Assembly (NCBI GenBank): GCA_949318235.1
Contig: OX439137.1
Coordinates: 17,592,671-17,656,670 of the forward strand
Length of the DNA: 64,000 nucleotides
Source of the DNA: Ecdyonurus torrentis
Taxonomy: Eukaryota; Arthropoda; Insecta; Ephemeroptera; Heptageniidae
Direction of reading: 5' to 3'
The position numbers were made by a program, and so were the translations under genes. Within the stretch, counting starts at the first letter, position 1. Each line of letters opens with the position of its first letter. The notes beneath the pieces were generated by a model. The model worked only from the letters and a program-made list of their open reading frames with translations, did not search any database and was not told where the DNA came from. Shown piece after piece: positions 40,006-50,221 of this stretch.

Positions 40006-41234
40006 TTAGTAATCGAATGCTTTTATTTAATATTTCCTTTGTAGATATCGTTCTTTTTCTTTTCTTTTCATTTTTTTTTATTTTTTTTTTTTTTTATTTT
40101 TTTTTATTTTTTTTTTTTTTTGGTAGAAATAATGTGAAACAGAACGAAAAAGTCGAGATTTTACATCCTATATGCATGTGCTAGCTAAGTTTGTTTACAA
40201 GCAAATTAAAAATAAAACATATTAAAATACAGTTCGTACACAAAATATTGCACAAAACTGTTGTTCTTGATCAAAACACGAAATTGCAAATTTTAATCAT
40301 TACATATCAGTATTTGCAAAATTGCTAATCATGAATACATGTCTAATTTTGAAAATTTGTTCGTTGGAATATTTAAAATTTTAAGTTAATATATGCACAT
40401 AAAAAAATCCGATATCGCTTGCCAAACAAGAAAAATAACGAATAATATTTTGATGTTTGAAACAACAGAGCTAGGTACAAAACAGTGCAAATAAATAATT
40501 TGCACAAAAATTTACATCTAACCAATGCAAATTCCATCCGTATTCATCAAAACCACTACCTTAATTATAATTAGGCTATTTAAATTAAGCTTAATTAAAA
40601 TAATGCCTAATTATTCAGAAAATAAGTTGGGTTCGGCCATATGATTCACAAAATTAACAAAGGGGATGGGCTATTAAAAAATTTTGTAACTTGAAATTAA
40701 AAGTAAATTTTACCATTTAAATCCTTGGTTAGTTGAGATCTGGTCGACATGTTTCTTCAATTTTCTAATTTAACTACAATTTGTTCACAATTCTCACTCA
40801 AAACATTTAAAAATGCATTTTCTGTTCACTTAGAACCACTTTACCAATATTTTTTCGACCCCCATATTTTTTTGGGCAAATTTCTTAAGAATTTTCTATA
40901 AAAACGGTAATTTTCATGCGCAGAAATTTAATTTACACGTAAAATTGTCTTTTGCGCAACTAAACTGCAAAAATAACGAACTTTTGCAAGAATTTTGCAA
41001 ATTTGCGCCTCTAGTGGTTATTTCTGCAACTATTTTTGCTGCATGTTCAGAACAACTTTTTTTGGAAACAAAATTTTAGTTCTATTTATCGACACCAATG
41101 TTATTTGAGTACGAAAATCAAACTTGTGGCAGCACTGTACAAAATATTTACAAACAGAAAATTCTGATTGGCTGATAATCGCGCAACATTTAAAAAAAAT
41201 AATGTTTAATCGTCGAATATCGCAAAAGAAGTAT

Positions 41235-41540
41235 ATAATAAACTAGACGCCATTTGTGAGCAATAAATAACATGGGTCGGTATGAGAAAATGACTCACTT
41301 TGCCAGTTTTAAAAAATACTTCGCAATAAGAGCAGTAATGATGTTACTGTTAATCTTGAATTAACAGTTATCTTGAAATGCAAGAAAAATAATCGTAAAA
41401 ATAAAGATATTTTTCGAAAGTTAAGATAGCCAAAAAAAACTATTTTTTGTCATATTCTGAATAATGTTATTCATTGCACCAATATGGCGTTGAAGCGCAT
41501 TCAGTATGACATCATTATGTGCATAAATAAATTAAACCCT
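41235..41540. mobile_element. Family C element, degenerate
   Basis: Shares ACATGGGTCGGTATGAGAAAATG, the central leader and GGCGTTGAAGCGCATTCAGT; both termini are eroded (right end CATAAATAAATTAAACCCTAAA). Confidence 0.65.
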
Positions 41541-42189
41541 AAAGAGAAAGAGAGAGAGAACAATAAAATTATGATGATAATTTGTTGACAAATCTATATA
41601 GCACACAGATAAAAAAAAACTAACATTTTGGAGAGGTTTCGGTGTCGTAAAAGCTCTCAGCAATATGTAATAATTATAATTCTTTATTGGGTATTAAAGA
41701 TTACAAATAGTATTATAAGGAAAAAAAATAATAAATAAAATAGCAATAATAATAAAAAAAGAAAAAGAGAAATTACCCAACTGGGGTGAGAAAAAAGCAA
41801 GTACCTGTACACAAAGCACAAAGTGATCTAACACCATTGAATTAAATTATCATGACAATGTGTTAGTTTTTTTTTTATATGTGTGCTAGCAAGATTTGTC
41901 ACCAAACTATGATATCTTTTTTTACTTTGGTAAGACCAGAATTATTTTCATTCAAAATTTTGTTTCTTATTTTTATAATGGGAGCTTATTGATAGAGCGC
42001 AATGGAAAACCAAAGGGCTAATTGAGCATGACACTTTCTGCAGAAAAACACATTTTTCATCTTCTTCAAATTTTAAGAAAACTACTGCACTGAGGTCACA
42101 AATATTTAAATGAGGAATACTATATAGACATACTTTTATGTGTTTTAAGACAATAAAATATTGATTAATCTTTCATTACCAATAATAAT

Positions 42190-42450
42190 AATTAGTAGAG
42201 TGGATGGAAGGAGAGATAGAGGCAGCTTGCCTAAAACATCATGGTCTGAGGTGGTTGGAAGATGTTTGAAAAATAAGAATGTACGCTGCAGTACGAGATG
42301 CAAAAGGAAATGTATGAAACAAGGTATGAGACTGGAGGAAGCAAGTGAAGTATGTCAGGATAGGAAGTTGTGGAGGTCTATCACTGGGTCAGGATAAAAC
42401 ATCTGTGTTGTTGGGTTAATGACTGTAGCGTCATGATATGTATGTATGTA
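42190..42450 (+). mobile_element. LINE 3' fragment (family Q), copy 2
   Basis: Encodes [22 protein letters not shown]...RKLWRSITG, the C-terminal tail typical of RTE/L1-like reverse transcriptases (GRP-K-x-W-x-E-V; DR-x-x-WR), then a short 3' UTR and an (ATGT)n tail. Highly similar to 33955-34225 on the opposite strand. Confidence 0.7.
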
Positions 42451-43023
42451 TGTATAAGGTAATATAGAAGCACGGTAATTCTAAGGTAGATTCAAGAGAA
42501 ATCAAACTGCCAGTATATTTAAATTTGACATAATACTTTATATATATATATATGAACATCAACTTAGTTATATGTAACAATATTTTGTAAACATGATTAA
42601 AAAAAAAACACAATTATAAATTGTCATACAAAGATACAGTCGTCCTTATATAAGACTGAAGCTATACTTTATTGACTAATAAAAGTACAACTGTTTTGAG
42701 GCCGACTATAAGTGATTCCACTCACATTTGCTTGCATTTTGAAGCATATTGCGCATGCGTAGTAATTAGAAACGGAAGTGGATGTGAGCGAAATCACTTA
42801 TAGTCGGCCTTAAAATAGTTGTTCCTTTAACAGTTAATAGCTACGGTCATTCTAGTTGGATTATACATTATAGTTATTCGGTCTTATGTTAGGACAACTG
42901 TAGAAACATGAGATTTTTTTTAACCCACTAGGCTAACTGCTCAAATAATGTAAAAAAAAAAAAAAATTAAAAAACAACAACTTATTTCAAAATTAAAAGA
43001 AACTAAACAAACTGCGAGAGCTG

Positions 43024-43097
43024 AACAATAATATTCATTGCTCCAATATGGCGTCAAAGCGCATTCATTATGACGTCATGTCCATACATCTTATAGA
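43024..43097. mobile_element. Family C element, terminal fragment
   Basis: About 73 bases: TTGCTCCAATATGGCGTCAA to TGACGTCATGTCCATACA. Confidence 0.7.
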
Positions 43098-43346
43098 GCA
43101 GTTAACTTTTTTTTTTCTTCTTTTTCTTTTTTTACATCCAAAAATGGTTAAAAATAAAAAAAAGTGTGAGTAAAAGTCCGCATGATTAAATTGCAAATCA
43201 GAGAGAAATAATAAATGTTACAACTGTAAAGACTAGAAAATACAAAATATAATTAATAGACAGCTTAGGCACTGACATTATCAATTGTTCTCCGTGCCAA
43301 AGTTCTCTAGTGGTAGCAATAAGGAAGACTTAAAAAAAAAGTAATT

Positions 43347-43621
43347 TTAATTCATATTCTAAAAGAGGACATTGTCTTGAATCGAGAGATACGTGAACTT
43401 CTAATTTTTAAAATTAATTTTAATTAATTTTTAAAAAATCAAAAAATGAGGTCATAGGCGTCAACTTATGCATATGGGCATAATCATCGACTGTGACGTC
43501 ATTTTGTGACTTAAAAAAATTAATTAAAAATTTCTAACAAACTCAAAAATTATAAAATCGCGTATATATCGATTCAGGCTAAGGCCTTCTTTTAGAATAT
43601 GAAGTAAAATTAACTCCAAAA
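43347..43621. mobile_element. Family I element, copy 3
   Basis: TTCATATTCTAAAAGAGGACATTGTC to GGCCTTCTTTTAGAATATGAAG; centre ATGCATATGGGCATAATC and CTGTGACGTCATTTTGTGAC. Confidence 0.82.
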
Positions 43622-43675
43622 TTTTCTTAGACTTCCACATTTCAGTAAAATACACAAAGCAATTTATATTAGAGA

Positions 43676-43775
43676 TTGCATGCGGCCGGCCGCCATGTTT
43701 GTGGTGCATAGTGACTCATGTCCATCTCATGTCACACTAGGCTGCACCACAAACATGGCGGCCAGGCGCAAATCA
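43676..43775. repeat. Small GC-rich foldback
   Basis: GCCGCCATGTTTGTGGTGCA (43689-43708) pairs with TGCACCACAAACATGGCGGC (43743-43762), in an otherwise AT-rich intergenic stretch. Confidence 0.8.
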
Positions 43776-43954
43776 AGACAAACACTCTTATATAGAGCAC
43801 ATATAACATGTTACCATTATATTATTATATTAAAAAAACTCCATTTATATTATTTACATACAATAATAATATATAGTTACAATAGGGAAAATCAAAATGT
43901 CACAGTTTTCAATGGACCAAATGAAAGAAACAGATAAAATTAAGCATTCTTAAA

Positions 43955-44280
43955 GCTATAGACCACAAGAAACCACATGTGCTTTTCAATTTTTTTACTA
44001 AACACAAAATGGGATCTCCAAAACTAATGACAATTTTACCACAATTTATAAATGTAGCCCCATCACAAGAGAGCGTGAAAATACAGTAAAGTATGCAATT
44101 TGCGTAAATATTTCTGTTTATGATGTCAAAAATATGCAAAATTTAGTTGTGCGCAAGTCTAAATTTTCTGATCACTGCAATAGTTGTTTTGAGACAAGCT
44201 AAAGTTATTCATGTAAGCCCCATCAAATGTTTTGTGATGTAAATGCTTATGTTTTTCTCTGGTCTATGTCTTTAAGTGGT
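43955..44280. repeat. Dispersed repeat family O, copy 2
   Basis: ATAGACCACAAGAAACCACATG ... AACACAAAATGGGATCTCC ... TCTGGTCTATGTCTTTAAG. Confidence 0.7.
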
Positions 44281-44592
44281 CCAACAACTGTGGCTTGGTA
44301 CAGTTCAATTTAACACTCATTCTAAAACTTATTAAAAATTGGGCATATATTTTGTGTGTTACAATATTTTGTATCTTATTCACATTTAACAAACATCATT
44401 CCATTTCTGCATTGGTGACTTTTGACCTTCAGTCATGCCCAAGGTCATCAGTTTTCCTAATTAAAAATAAGTTGGGAGTGTTGGGACATCAAATTAGGGG
44501 GATCAGGAATCTAAATTTTACATTATTTTTTCTATTTTCTTGTTAGAAATTAGGAAGACTAAAAATTATTAATCGGGCAATTATATTTATAC

Positions 44593-44862
44593 TATATTTC
44601 ATATTCCAAAAGAGAATATTGTCTTGAATCAATAGATATGTCAATTTATAATTTTATAGTTCATTATGTATTAATAAAATTTTAAAAATCGCAAAATGAC
44701 GTCACAGTCGCTAACTTTTTCCTAGGCCAATATGCACAAGTTACTGCCCATGAAGTCATTTTTTTATTTTACAATTTTTTTAAATGATATAAAAAAAAAA
44801 AAAAAAAACATAATAAATTGATTTAGGATGATGTTTTAGAATATGCAATAAAATATATATAT
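44593..44862. mobile_element. Family I element, copy 4
   Basis: TTTCATATTCCAAAAGAGAATATTGTC to ATGATGTTTTAGAATATGCAA; AAAATGACGTCACAGTCGC at the left arm's inner end. Confidence 0.8.
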
Positions 44863-45679
44863 ATATATATTTTAGATTTCCCTCGTTCTTCAGAAATTGT
44901 GATAAAACTTTGAAAACTCAGTAAATAAAAACTGCAGAAGTGTAAAACTTAAAAATGTCAACTTTTAGCTTAATTATAATTACTTACAATATTTAACATT
45001 ATTGATTAATATATAACTTTTTTTTTTACACATAAAAATCACAAAAAGCGCTTTTTTTTTAAATTTATCATTATTAATAAATTTTAAACATTGATTATTA
45101 TTGATTTTGAAGCCATTATCTACACATTTATTTACGAAAATATTTATTTATATATAAACATGCTTTACATAAGCTTTTCACATGTTTTATTTTATTTTTT
45201 ACATTTTTTTTTCAATGATTCACAGCCGTAAAACAATTTTTTCAAAGTGCATTTTTTTAGCGATTTTTTGTTTTTTTTTGCGGCTGAATTTACTATTTTA
45301 ATTTTTATGACATTTACATATTTGTGTGTTACAATTTATGTAAGCTACACTCGCGAGACAGATGTGTGGTGACTCACTGCATTGCTATAGCCTGAGCAAG
45401 TTAAGAAAATGTCTAACGTAAGTGTTGTTCATAAACACAGTTTTCTTGTATCAAAAAATGCGCATTACATTTGAATAACCAAGGTTGATCTTCATTTTAA
45501 GAGCAGAGAACATGCAGGCTTTATGAACACCATTTTTTAGGTTTAGTGACGTGAGCCAGGTGCATATACAAAAAGTTAAATAAAAATGTGAAAAGTTAAA
45601 AAAAAAAAAACTAAAAAAAAACTAAAAAACTAAAAAAACTTTTTTTTTTTTTTTTTTTTTTTTTTGAGCTCAAGCATTT

Positions 45680-45860
45680 ATAGACATTTAAATTTGACGC
45701 ATACCAACGAATAAACAAAGTTGGAACTATACGTAAACAAATGGAGCCGTTATAATTGTTTTTGAAAATTATATGTGAACGGCTCCATTTGTTTACATTG
45801 TTCCAACTTTGGTCATCCGCCGACGTGCGTCAAATTTACGCCATGTGAATAATACCTGAG
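45680..45860. mobile_element. Foldback family G, copy 4 (intergenic)
   Basis: GACATTTAAATTTGACGCATACC...CAAATGGAGCCGTTATAATT paired with GTGAACGGCTCCATTTGTTT...CATGTGAATAATACC; the left terminus is partly lost next to a poly-T tract. A family H fragment follows directly. Confidence 0.8.
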
Positions 45861-45865
45861 AGCTG

Positions 45866-45992
45866 TGACGTCATTCTCCGCATTTGTATCTTTGTGAATG
45901 TAAAATAAATTAGAAATCAATGAATCCGGCCAAATCAACATTGGTTTTCAGTTTGTATATTAGAATATTAGGCAAGTTTTTTTCAACGTGTT
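45866..45992. mobile_element. Family H element, one arm only
   Basis: GTGACGTCATTCTCCGCATTTG...ATCAATGAATCCGGCCAAATC...CAACGTGTTCTA; the left arm is missing and the sequence joins family G copy 4. Confidence 0.72.
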
Positions 45993-46164
45993 CTAAATTT
46001 TTAACTTGGTCATCTTTGGGTATCTGATGATAACTACAGGTGAAGTAGCTAGCCAGGTAGACAATAATACACTGGATTACCTGTATTGTGTCAGTATACA
46101 GGTTTTCATGCACAAAGTTTAGTCACAAATAACTCAAGTGTATTTTGCTATTATGTAAATCACA

Positions 46165-46716
46165 CTGGCTGCGCCTAAAGGGCATATTTGCATTTCAAGG
46201 TTGTATTAGAAAGGGTGTACTTGCATTTTTGTACAGTACAACAAAGGGCGGACTTGCAGTATGTTTTACATATTAACCTTATAGAGTAAGTTCAGTGGTT
46301 GCAACATGGCTTCTTCAATGTTAGATAATGAGAAGAACCATTGATAAACTCTTATATGATGACCCAAAGTCCTTCCGTAGCCCCGCAAACTCGTGATCAC
46401 CCTGCGAAATATGCAACACGTTCCGTATCTTTTGTGTCATAGTTACGGCTTTACTTTAGAAAATGTTGTAGTGGGTTGCATATCTCGCAGGAAGGGCGCA
46501 AGTTTAAGGGGCTGCCATGGGGGTTTGGGTCATCATATGTCAGTTTATCAACAGTTCTTCTCATTATCTATCATTGAAGAAGCCATCTTGTAACACCTGA
46601 ATTTACTCTTTATGGCAGATGCACATGCAACTGTGAAAGTAGCTAAATGCAAGTACGCTCTTTGTGTGAATGTAACCAAATGCAAAAACGCCCTTTGGGC
46701 ACCGGCAGCGCGATAT
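46165..46716. mobile_element. Element L, about 550 bp, arms of about 240 bases
   Basis: Long terminal inverted repeats: CTGCGCCTAAAGGGCATATTTGC at left and the complement of GGTGCCCAAAGGGCGTTTTTGC at right. Within each arm a short motif (AAAGGGCGnACTTGCA) recurs two or three times, the subterminal repeats typical of DNA transposons. Inner arms share ATGGCTTCTTCAATG and AGATAATGAGAAGAAC. Single copy here; no transposase frame. Confidence 0.8.
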
Positions 46717-46956
46717 CCAACATAATTTAAAATTACATTAATAATTTTAACTGTTTCAACATTGTCCAAATAATTGCCATGATACAAAGATACAAAATGT
46801 TGTACACAACATATGACAGTAATTAAACTGCCACAATACTGAGCAGCTAAAACAAAACAAAACCCAGGTAAACACCATTAAGTAATTATCAGCTTATGTC
46901 AACATTTAGAGCTTTTATTTACCTTTAAATTTTTGTAAGCTTTTAACATGTGCTGA

Positions 46957-47136
46957 TGTTTACTCTAAAAAACGAAAAAGGAAGTGCTGGAAAAGAATAC
47001 CACGTGTCGGTAAAAGTGTGAGGTAGCTCAGGCCTAACTTGCTGCTGCCACCAACTTTTCTACCACTTTTACCATCACGTAGTTTCCTCTTCCGGCCACT
47101 TTTTTTTCCACATTTTGAGTAAACATAAGTTATCTG
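46957..47136. mobile_element. Family M inverted-repeat element, copy 1
   Basis: TGTTTACTCTAAAAAACGAAAAAGG ... TTTTTTTCCACATTTTGAGTAAACA (in pieces), centre GAGGTAGCTCAGGCCTAACTTG. About 175 bp. Confidence 0.82.
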
Positions 47137-47142
47137 ATCATT

Positions 47143-47178
<36 letters not shown>

Positions 47179-47549
47179 AAGAAAGAAAAACTTCCCCCGC
47201 TGTTTATGCTAGAAGCTAACTTAAAAGAAAAAAAATTAAAAATACTGTAAGTACAAAAAAAAAAAAAAAAAGTTTTTGCAAGCAAGGTGGTGTATAGAAG
47301 GGGGTGTAGTTTGCCAAGGTAGCATCAGGTATGAAACATCACACAAGGTGAATCAAAACAAGAGAGCAAATTTAGCGCAGAAAGAGGAGAAATTTGTTGT
47401 CCCTCCTCCTCTACCAGGTACATAATGTATTATACCTGAGAGACCACGTGGCTCTGTCACCTTGTATGACGTATGGCAAAATTACATGTTTTACCAAGAG
47501 AACTGAGTTGTGACGACAGTAAAAGTGCAAATTATACCACCTTCTATAT

Positions 47550-47725
47550 ATATATCGAGGGTGCTCCGCTATAATGTCCTAAGTCCATTTGACCTTGAAA
47601 AATATTTTTTGCTGCAAATGACCTGAAATGGATAAATCCAAAATTTGGGGTTGATCCGACGATTTTTTATTTTTCAAGGTCAAGTGGACTTGGGACATTA
47701 TAGCGGAGCACCCTCGATATATAAT
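47550..47725. mobile_element. Inverted-repeat element with GGGTGCTCCGCTATAATG arms
   Basis: Arms GAGGGTGCTCCGCTATAATGTCC (47560-) and GGACATTATAGCGGAGCACCCTC (-47715), about 50 bases each, then TTGACCTTGAAAAAT inner arms. A diverged relative lies at about 6705-6895 (shares TTGACCCCAAATGTTGGATT). Confidence 0.8.
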
Positions 47726-47734
47726 ATACATATC

Positions 47735-47916
47735 GATCTTATTGCGAAAAAAAGGCCTATCTCGTTTTTTGTCAGTGGAAGCAAAAGGCGTATCTCGTAT
47801 TTTGTCAGTGGAAGCAAAAGGCCTATCTCGTTCCTGAACGTTATGGCGATAGCGCTCGAGATAGGCCTTTTGCTTCCACTGACAAAAATAGAGATAGGCC
47901 TTTTTTTCGCAACAAG

Positions 47917-47921
<5 letters not shown>
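47735..47921. repeat. Composite palindrome with repeated GGAAGCAAAAGGC unit
   Basis: ATCGATCTTATTGCGAAAAAAAGGCCTATCTCG at left pairs with the ATAGGCCTTTTTTTCGCAACAAGATCGAT at right. Inside, TTTTGTCAGTGGAAGCAAAAGG occurs twice in the left arm and once inverted, around ACGTTATGGCGATAGCGCTC. Confidence 0.8.

Positions 47922-47979
<58 letters not shown>
47922..47979. repeat. (AT)n microsatellite
   Basis: About 29 TA units, joined to a palindromic element on its left and a short (CA)3 run on its right. Confidence 0.95.
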
Positions 47980-47987
<8 letters not shown>

Positions 47988-48296
47988 TCTTGGGTCTTAC
48001 CATAGAGAAGAGATATAGTTCCATAGTTTGGTGACAAAAAAAAAAAAAATAGTTGCAATGTGTGACGGACCAGGCAATTATTTGACTTGTATTAACATAG
48101 TGAAAGCTGTTAACATATGTAAATAAACTATGTCATGTAAATACAAGATAACATCAAGTATAATCAAATATGGCAGTCTTCATATGTGAACACCATGTTA
48201 ACTTATGGCAGTGGGTGGGACACACTAACCACCCATTGCCATATACACTCAATAACAACAACTTAAAATATTCTGATAAATTTAATGTTGCTAATT

Positions 48297-48524
48297 CAAG
48301 GTCCATGTCCATATAATAAAGAGGTTGAGCGCAGCACAAAACTCGTGCAGTTGATTTTATTTTGTGATGGATTGTACTTGATTCTAAGCCAATACGATGC
48401 CGTTCAGTTACGTCACTGATAAGGTGAATAAATATACACCGTCTTTGGTCAATTACTTTCAGCTGCGCGACCTTGGCCAGACCTTTTCCCAGAGCATCTA
48501 ACCCCTTATATATGCTGGACCTTG
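48297..48524 (-). mobile_element. Family F element, copy 1, 9-base target duplication
   Basis: 228 bp with ends CAAGGTCCA / TGGACCTTG (9-base inverted repeat), flanked on both sides by TTGCTAATT (48288-48296 and 48525-48533). On the minus strand it reads CATATATAAGGGGTTAGATGC near one end and TTTATTATATGG near the other. Confidence 0.85.
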
Positions 48525-49313
48525 TTGCTAATTTTTGTCTTAAAAAAAAATTACATTAAAAAAAAAAAAATAATAATAATAATAATAATAATTTTTTCAG
48601 AGTTGATTATAGCCTTAATGGTGGTCACATATTAACTGACTTCAGTACAAACCAACATAGCACATGTTGTCTTATGGAAAATCAAGGTAGTTACATGGAC
48701 ACCTAACTGCTCAGCACAATTAAAATTAGTTCACAATCAGCTGTCTGCACTGCATGACAGACGTGACACGTTTCTTTTCTTTTTTCTTTTCTTTTTTTTT
48801 TGTGATAAGTTTGACAAACATAATTCTGAAACCTTGCTTGGCTTGTGAAAATTTACTTTGATGTAATATTTACGCTGTTGACAAGTGTACATATAAACGA
48901 ATGATATTTCCATAAGAAAGCATGTTATACGACACACACTCTCTCTCACACATACATACAAAGTATTTTGATTAATAATTGTGATGCATTTCTTAACTTT
49001 AACATTTGAATAATTTATATTATAGGCTATATTTTAGCAATAAACATATAATTTATAAATACATTTATTTTCATTTATTTGACACCCTGTCATTCCTTTA
49101 ATTGTCTTTTTCTTCATTATATTATTAAAGTTTTTGCTTATTTGTAATATTTAATCAATGAAACATTTAATTGGTTTATACTCAAATTGGGTCACATTTA
49201 CAAAAAGGTCCCTTTTGTCTAAAAAGGTTGAGATAGATGCCTCAAAAACTGGGGAGAGAACTTGTTGATTTCACATTTATTTTAGCATCAATCAATATTG
49301 ATTTGTAGTCAAG

Positions 49314-50119
49314 TTAGCAGCTTCAGTAGCCAGTGCAATGTAATCAGCTCGTCACCAGGATCACATTGCACTGGCTACTGAAGCTGCTAACTTGACTACA
49401 AATCAATAAAAACAGCTTCAGATATCCTACATTAATATTACAAGTAAAAGCTGATTACAATAGCCAGCGAGGGGGGTGGGTAGTGTACTAACAAAGCTAG
49501 CATATTTCAAGACAAAATAATTGTGCATTGATTAAGCCACTTAATTAGCGCAATATGACACTGAAATGGTTGGTATTTTACTTGGGTGGAACAATTAAAT
49601 TAAACACTTCTACAGGCACGATGCGACACAAACCAAGGTTTAAAATGTCGCGTGTCATATGTTTCATGCTAAAAAGTAGGGCATTATGCCTAAAAATTGG
49701 CAATCAATATTAGAGTGTGCCCGTAGCTTTGTTAATTATACCATTTAATTAGCAAGTAAAATAGGTAATGATAATAAAAAGTGATGGTTTATTTTACAAT
49801 GAGAAAACATAGGAAAATATAAAAGTTACAAGTTAGCAGCTTCAGTAGCCAGTGCAATGTAATCCTGGTGATGATCTGATTACATTGCACTGGCTCCTGA
49901 AGCTGCTAACACCAATCAATATTGATTTGTATACAAGTTAGCAGCTTCAGTAGCCAGTGCAATGTAATCCTGGTGACGATCTGATTACATTGAACTGGCT
50001 ACTGAAGCTGCTAAAATCAATCAATATTGATTTGTATACAAGTTAGCAGCTTCAGTAACCTGTTCAATGTAATCGTGGTGACGAGCTGATTTCATTGGAC
50101 TGGCTACTGAAGCTGCTAG
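49314..50119. repeat. Four dispersed 76-80-bp hairpin repeats in the SOCS6 3' flank
   Basis: Inverted repeats at about 49314-49390, 49831-49910, 49937-50014 and 50041-50119. Each has arms GTTAGCAGCTTCAGTAGCC and its complement around a short loop (TGGTGACGATCTG type). The last three are close together, separated by CAATCAATATTGATTTGTAT-like spacers; the first lies about 440 bases away. A segment of about 45 bases with a poly(A) signal is duplicated at 49780 and 50176, so the array probably grew by local duplication. It lies 100-900 bases past the SOCS6-like stop codon. Confidence 0.8.
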
Positions 50120-50185
50120 CATCAATATGGATTTTTATCAAAATGTCACGTTACCAGAAGTTAAAAAAAGAAGTAAAAATGATGG

Positions 50186-50191
50186 TTTATT
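50186..50191 (-). promoter_or_regulatory. Candidate poly(A) signal AATAAA of the SOCS6-like gene
   Basis: AATAAA on the minus strand, 31 bases after the TAA stop (50224-50222). The surrounding 40 bases (GATGGTTTATTTTACAAT on the plus strand) recur at 49783-49800, giving a second AATAAA at 49788-49793 about 400 bases further on, after a cluster of hairpins. Short and long 3' UTR forms are therefore possible. Confidence 0.5.
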
Positions 50192-50221
50192 TTACAATGA
50201 TAAAACATAGTAAAGTGGACT

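Larger units (their letters stand above)
38600..50120. other. Intergenic region between CARMIL and SOCS6-like
   Basis: No gene supported on either strand. It contains the listed elements, poly-A/T tracts (for example 38932-38962 and 47144-47176) and stretches such as 40190-41230 and 44870-45600 where I recognise nothing but AT-rich DNA. Confidence 0.65.

Noticed and set aside
39990..40184. 64-aa frame rich in Phe
   Set aside because: Translation of a poly-T tract after a family C element.
46306..46590. Short coding motif ATGGCTTCTTCAATG in both arms of element L
   Set aside because: The frames close within about 12-15 codons and are part of the inverted repeat.
47579..48058. Open frames of 108-159 aa on both strands
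   Set aside because: Created by inverted repeats and an AT tract (runs of Ile-Tyr); mirrored on both strands.
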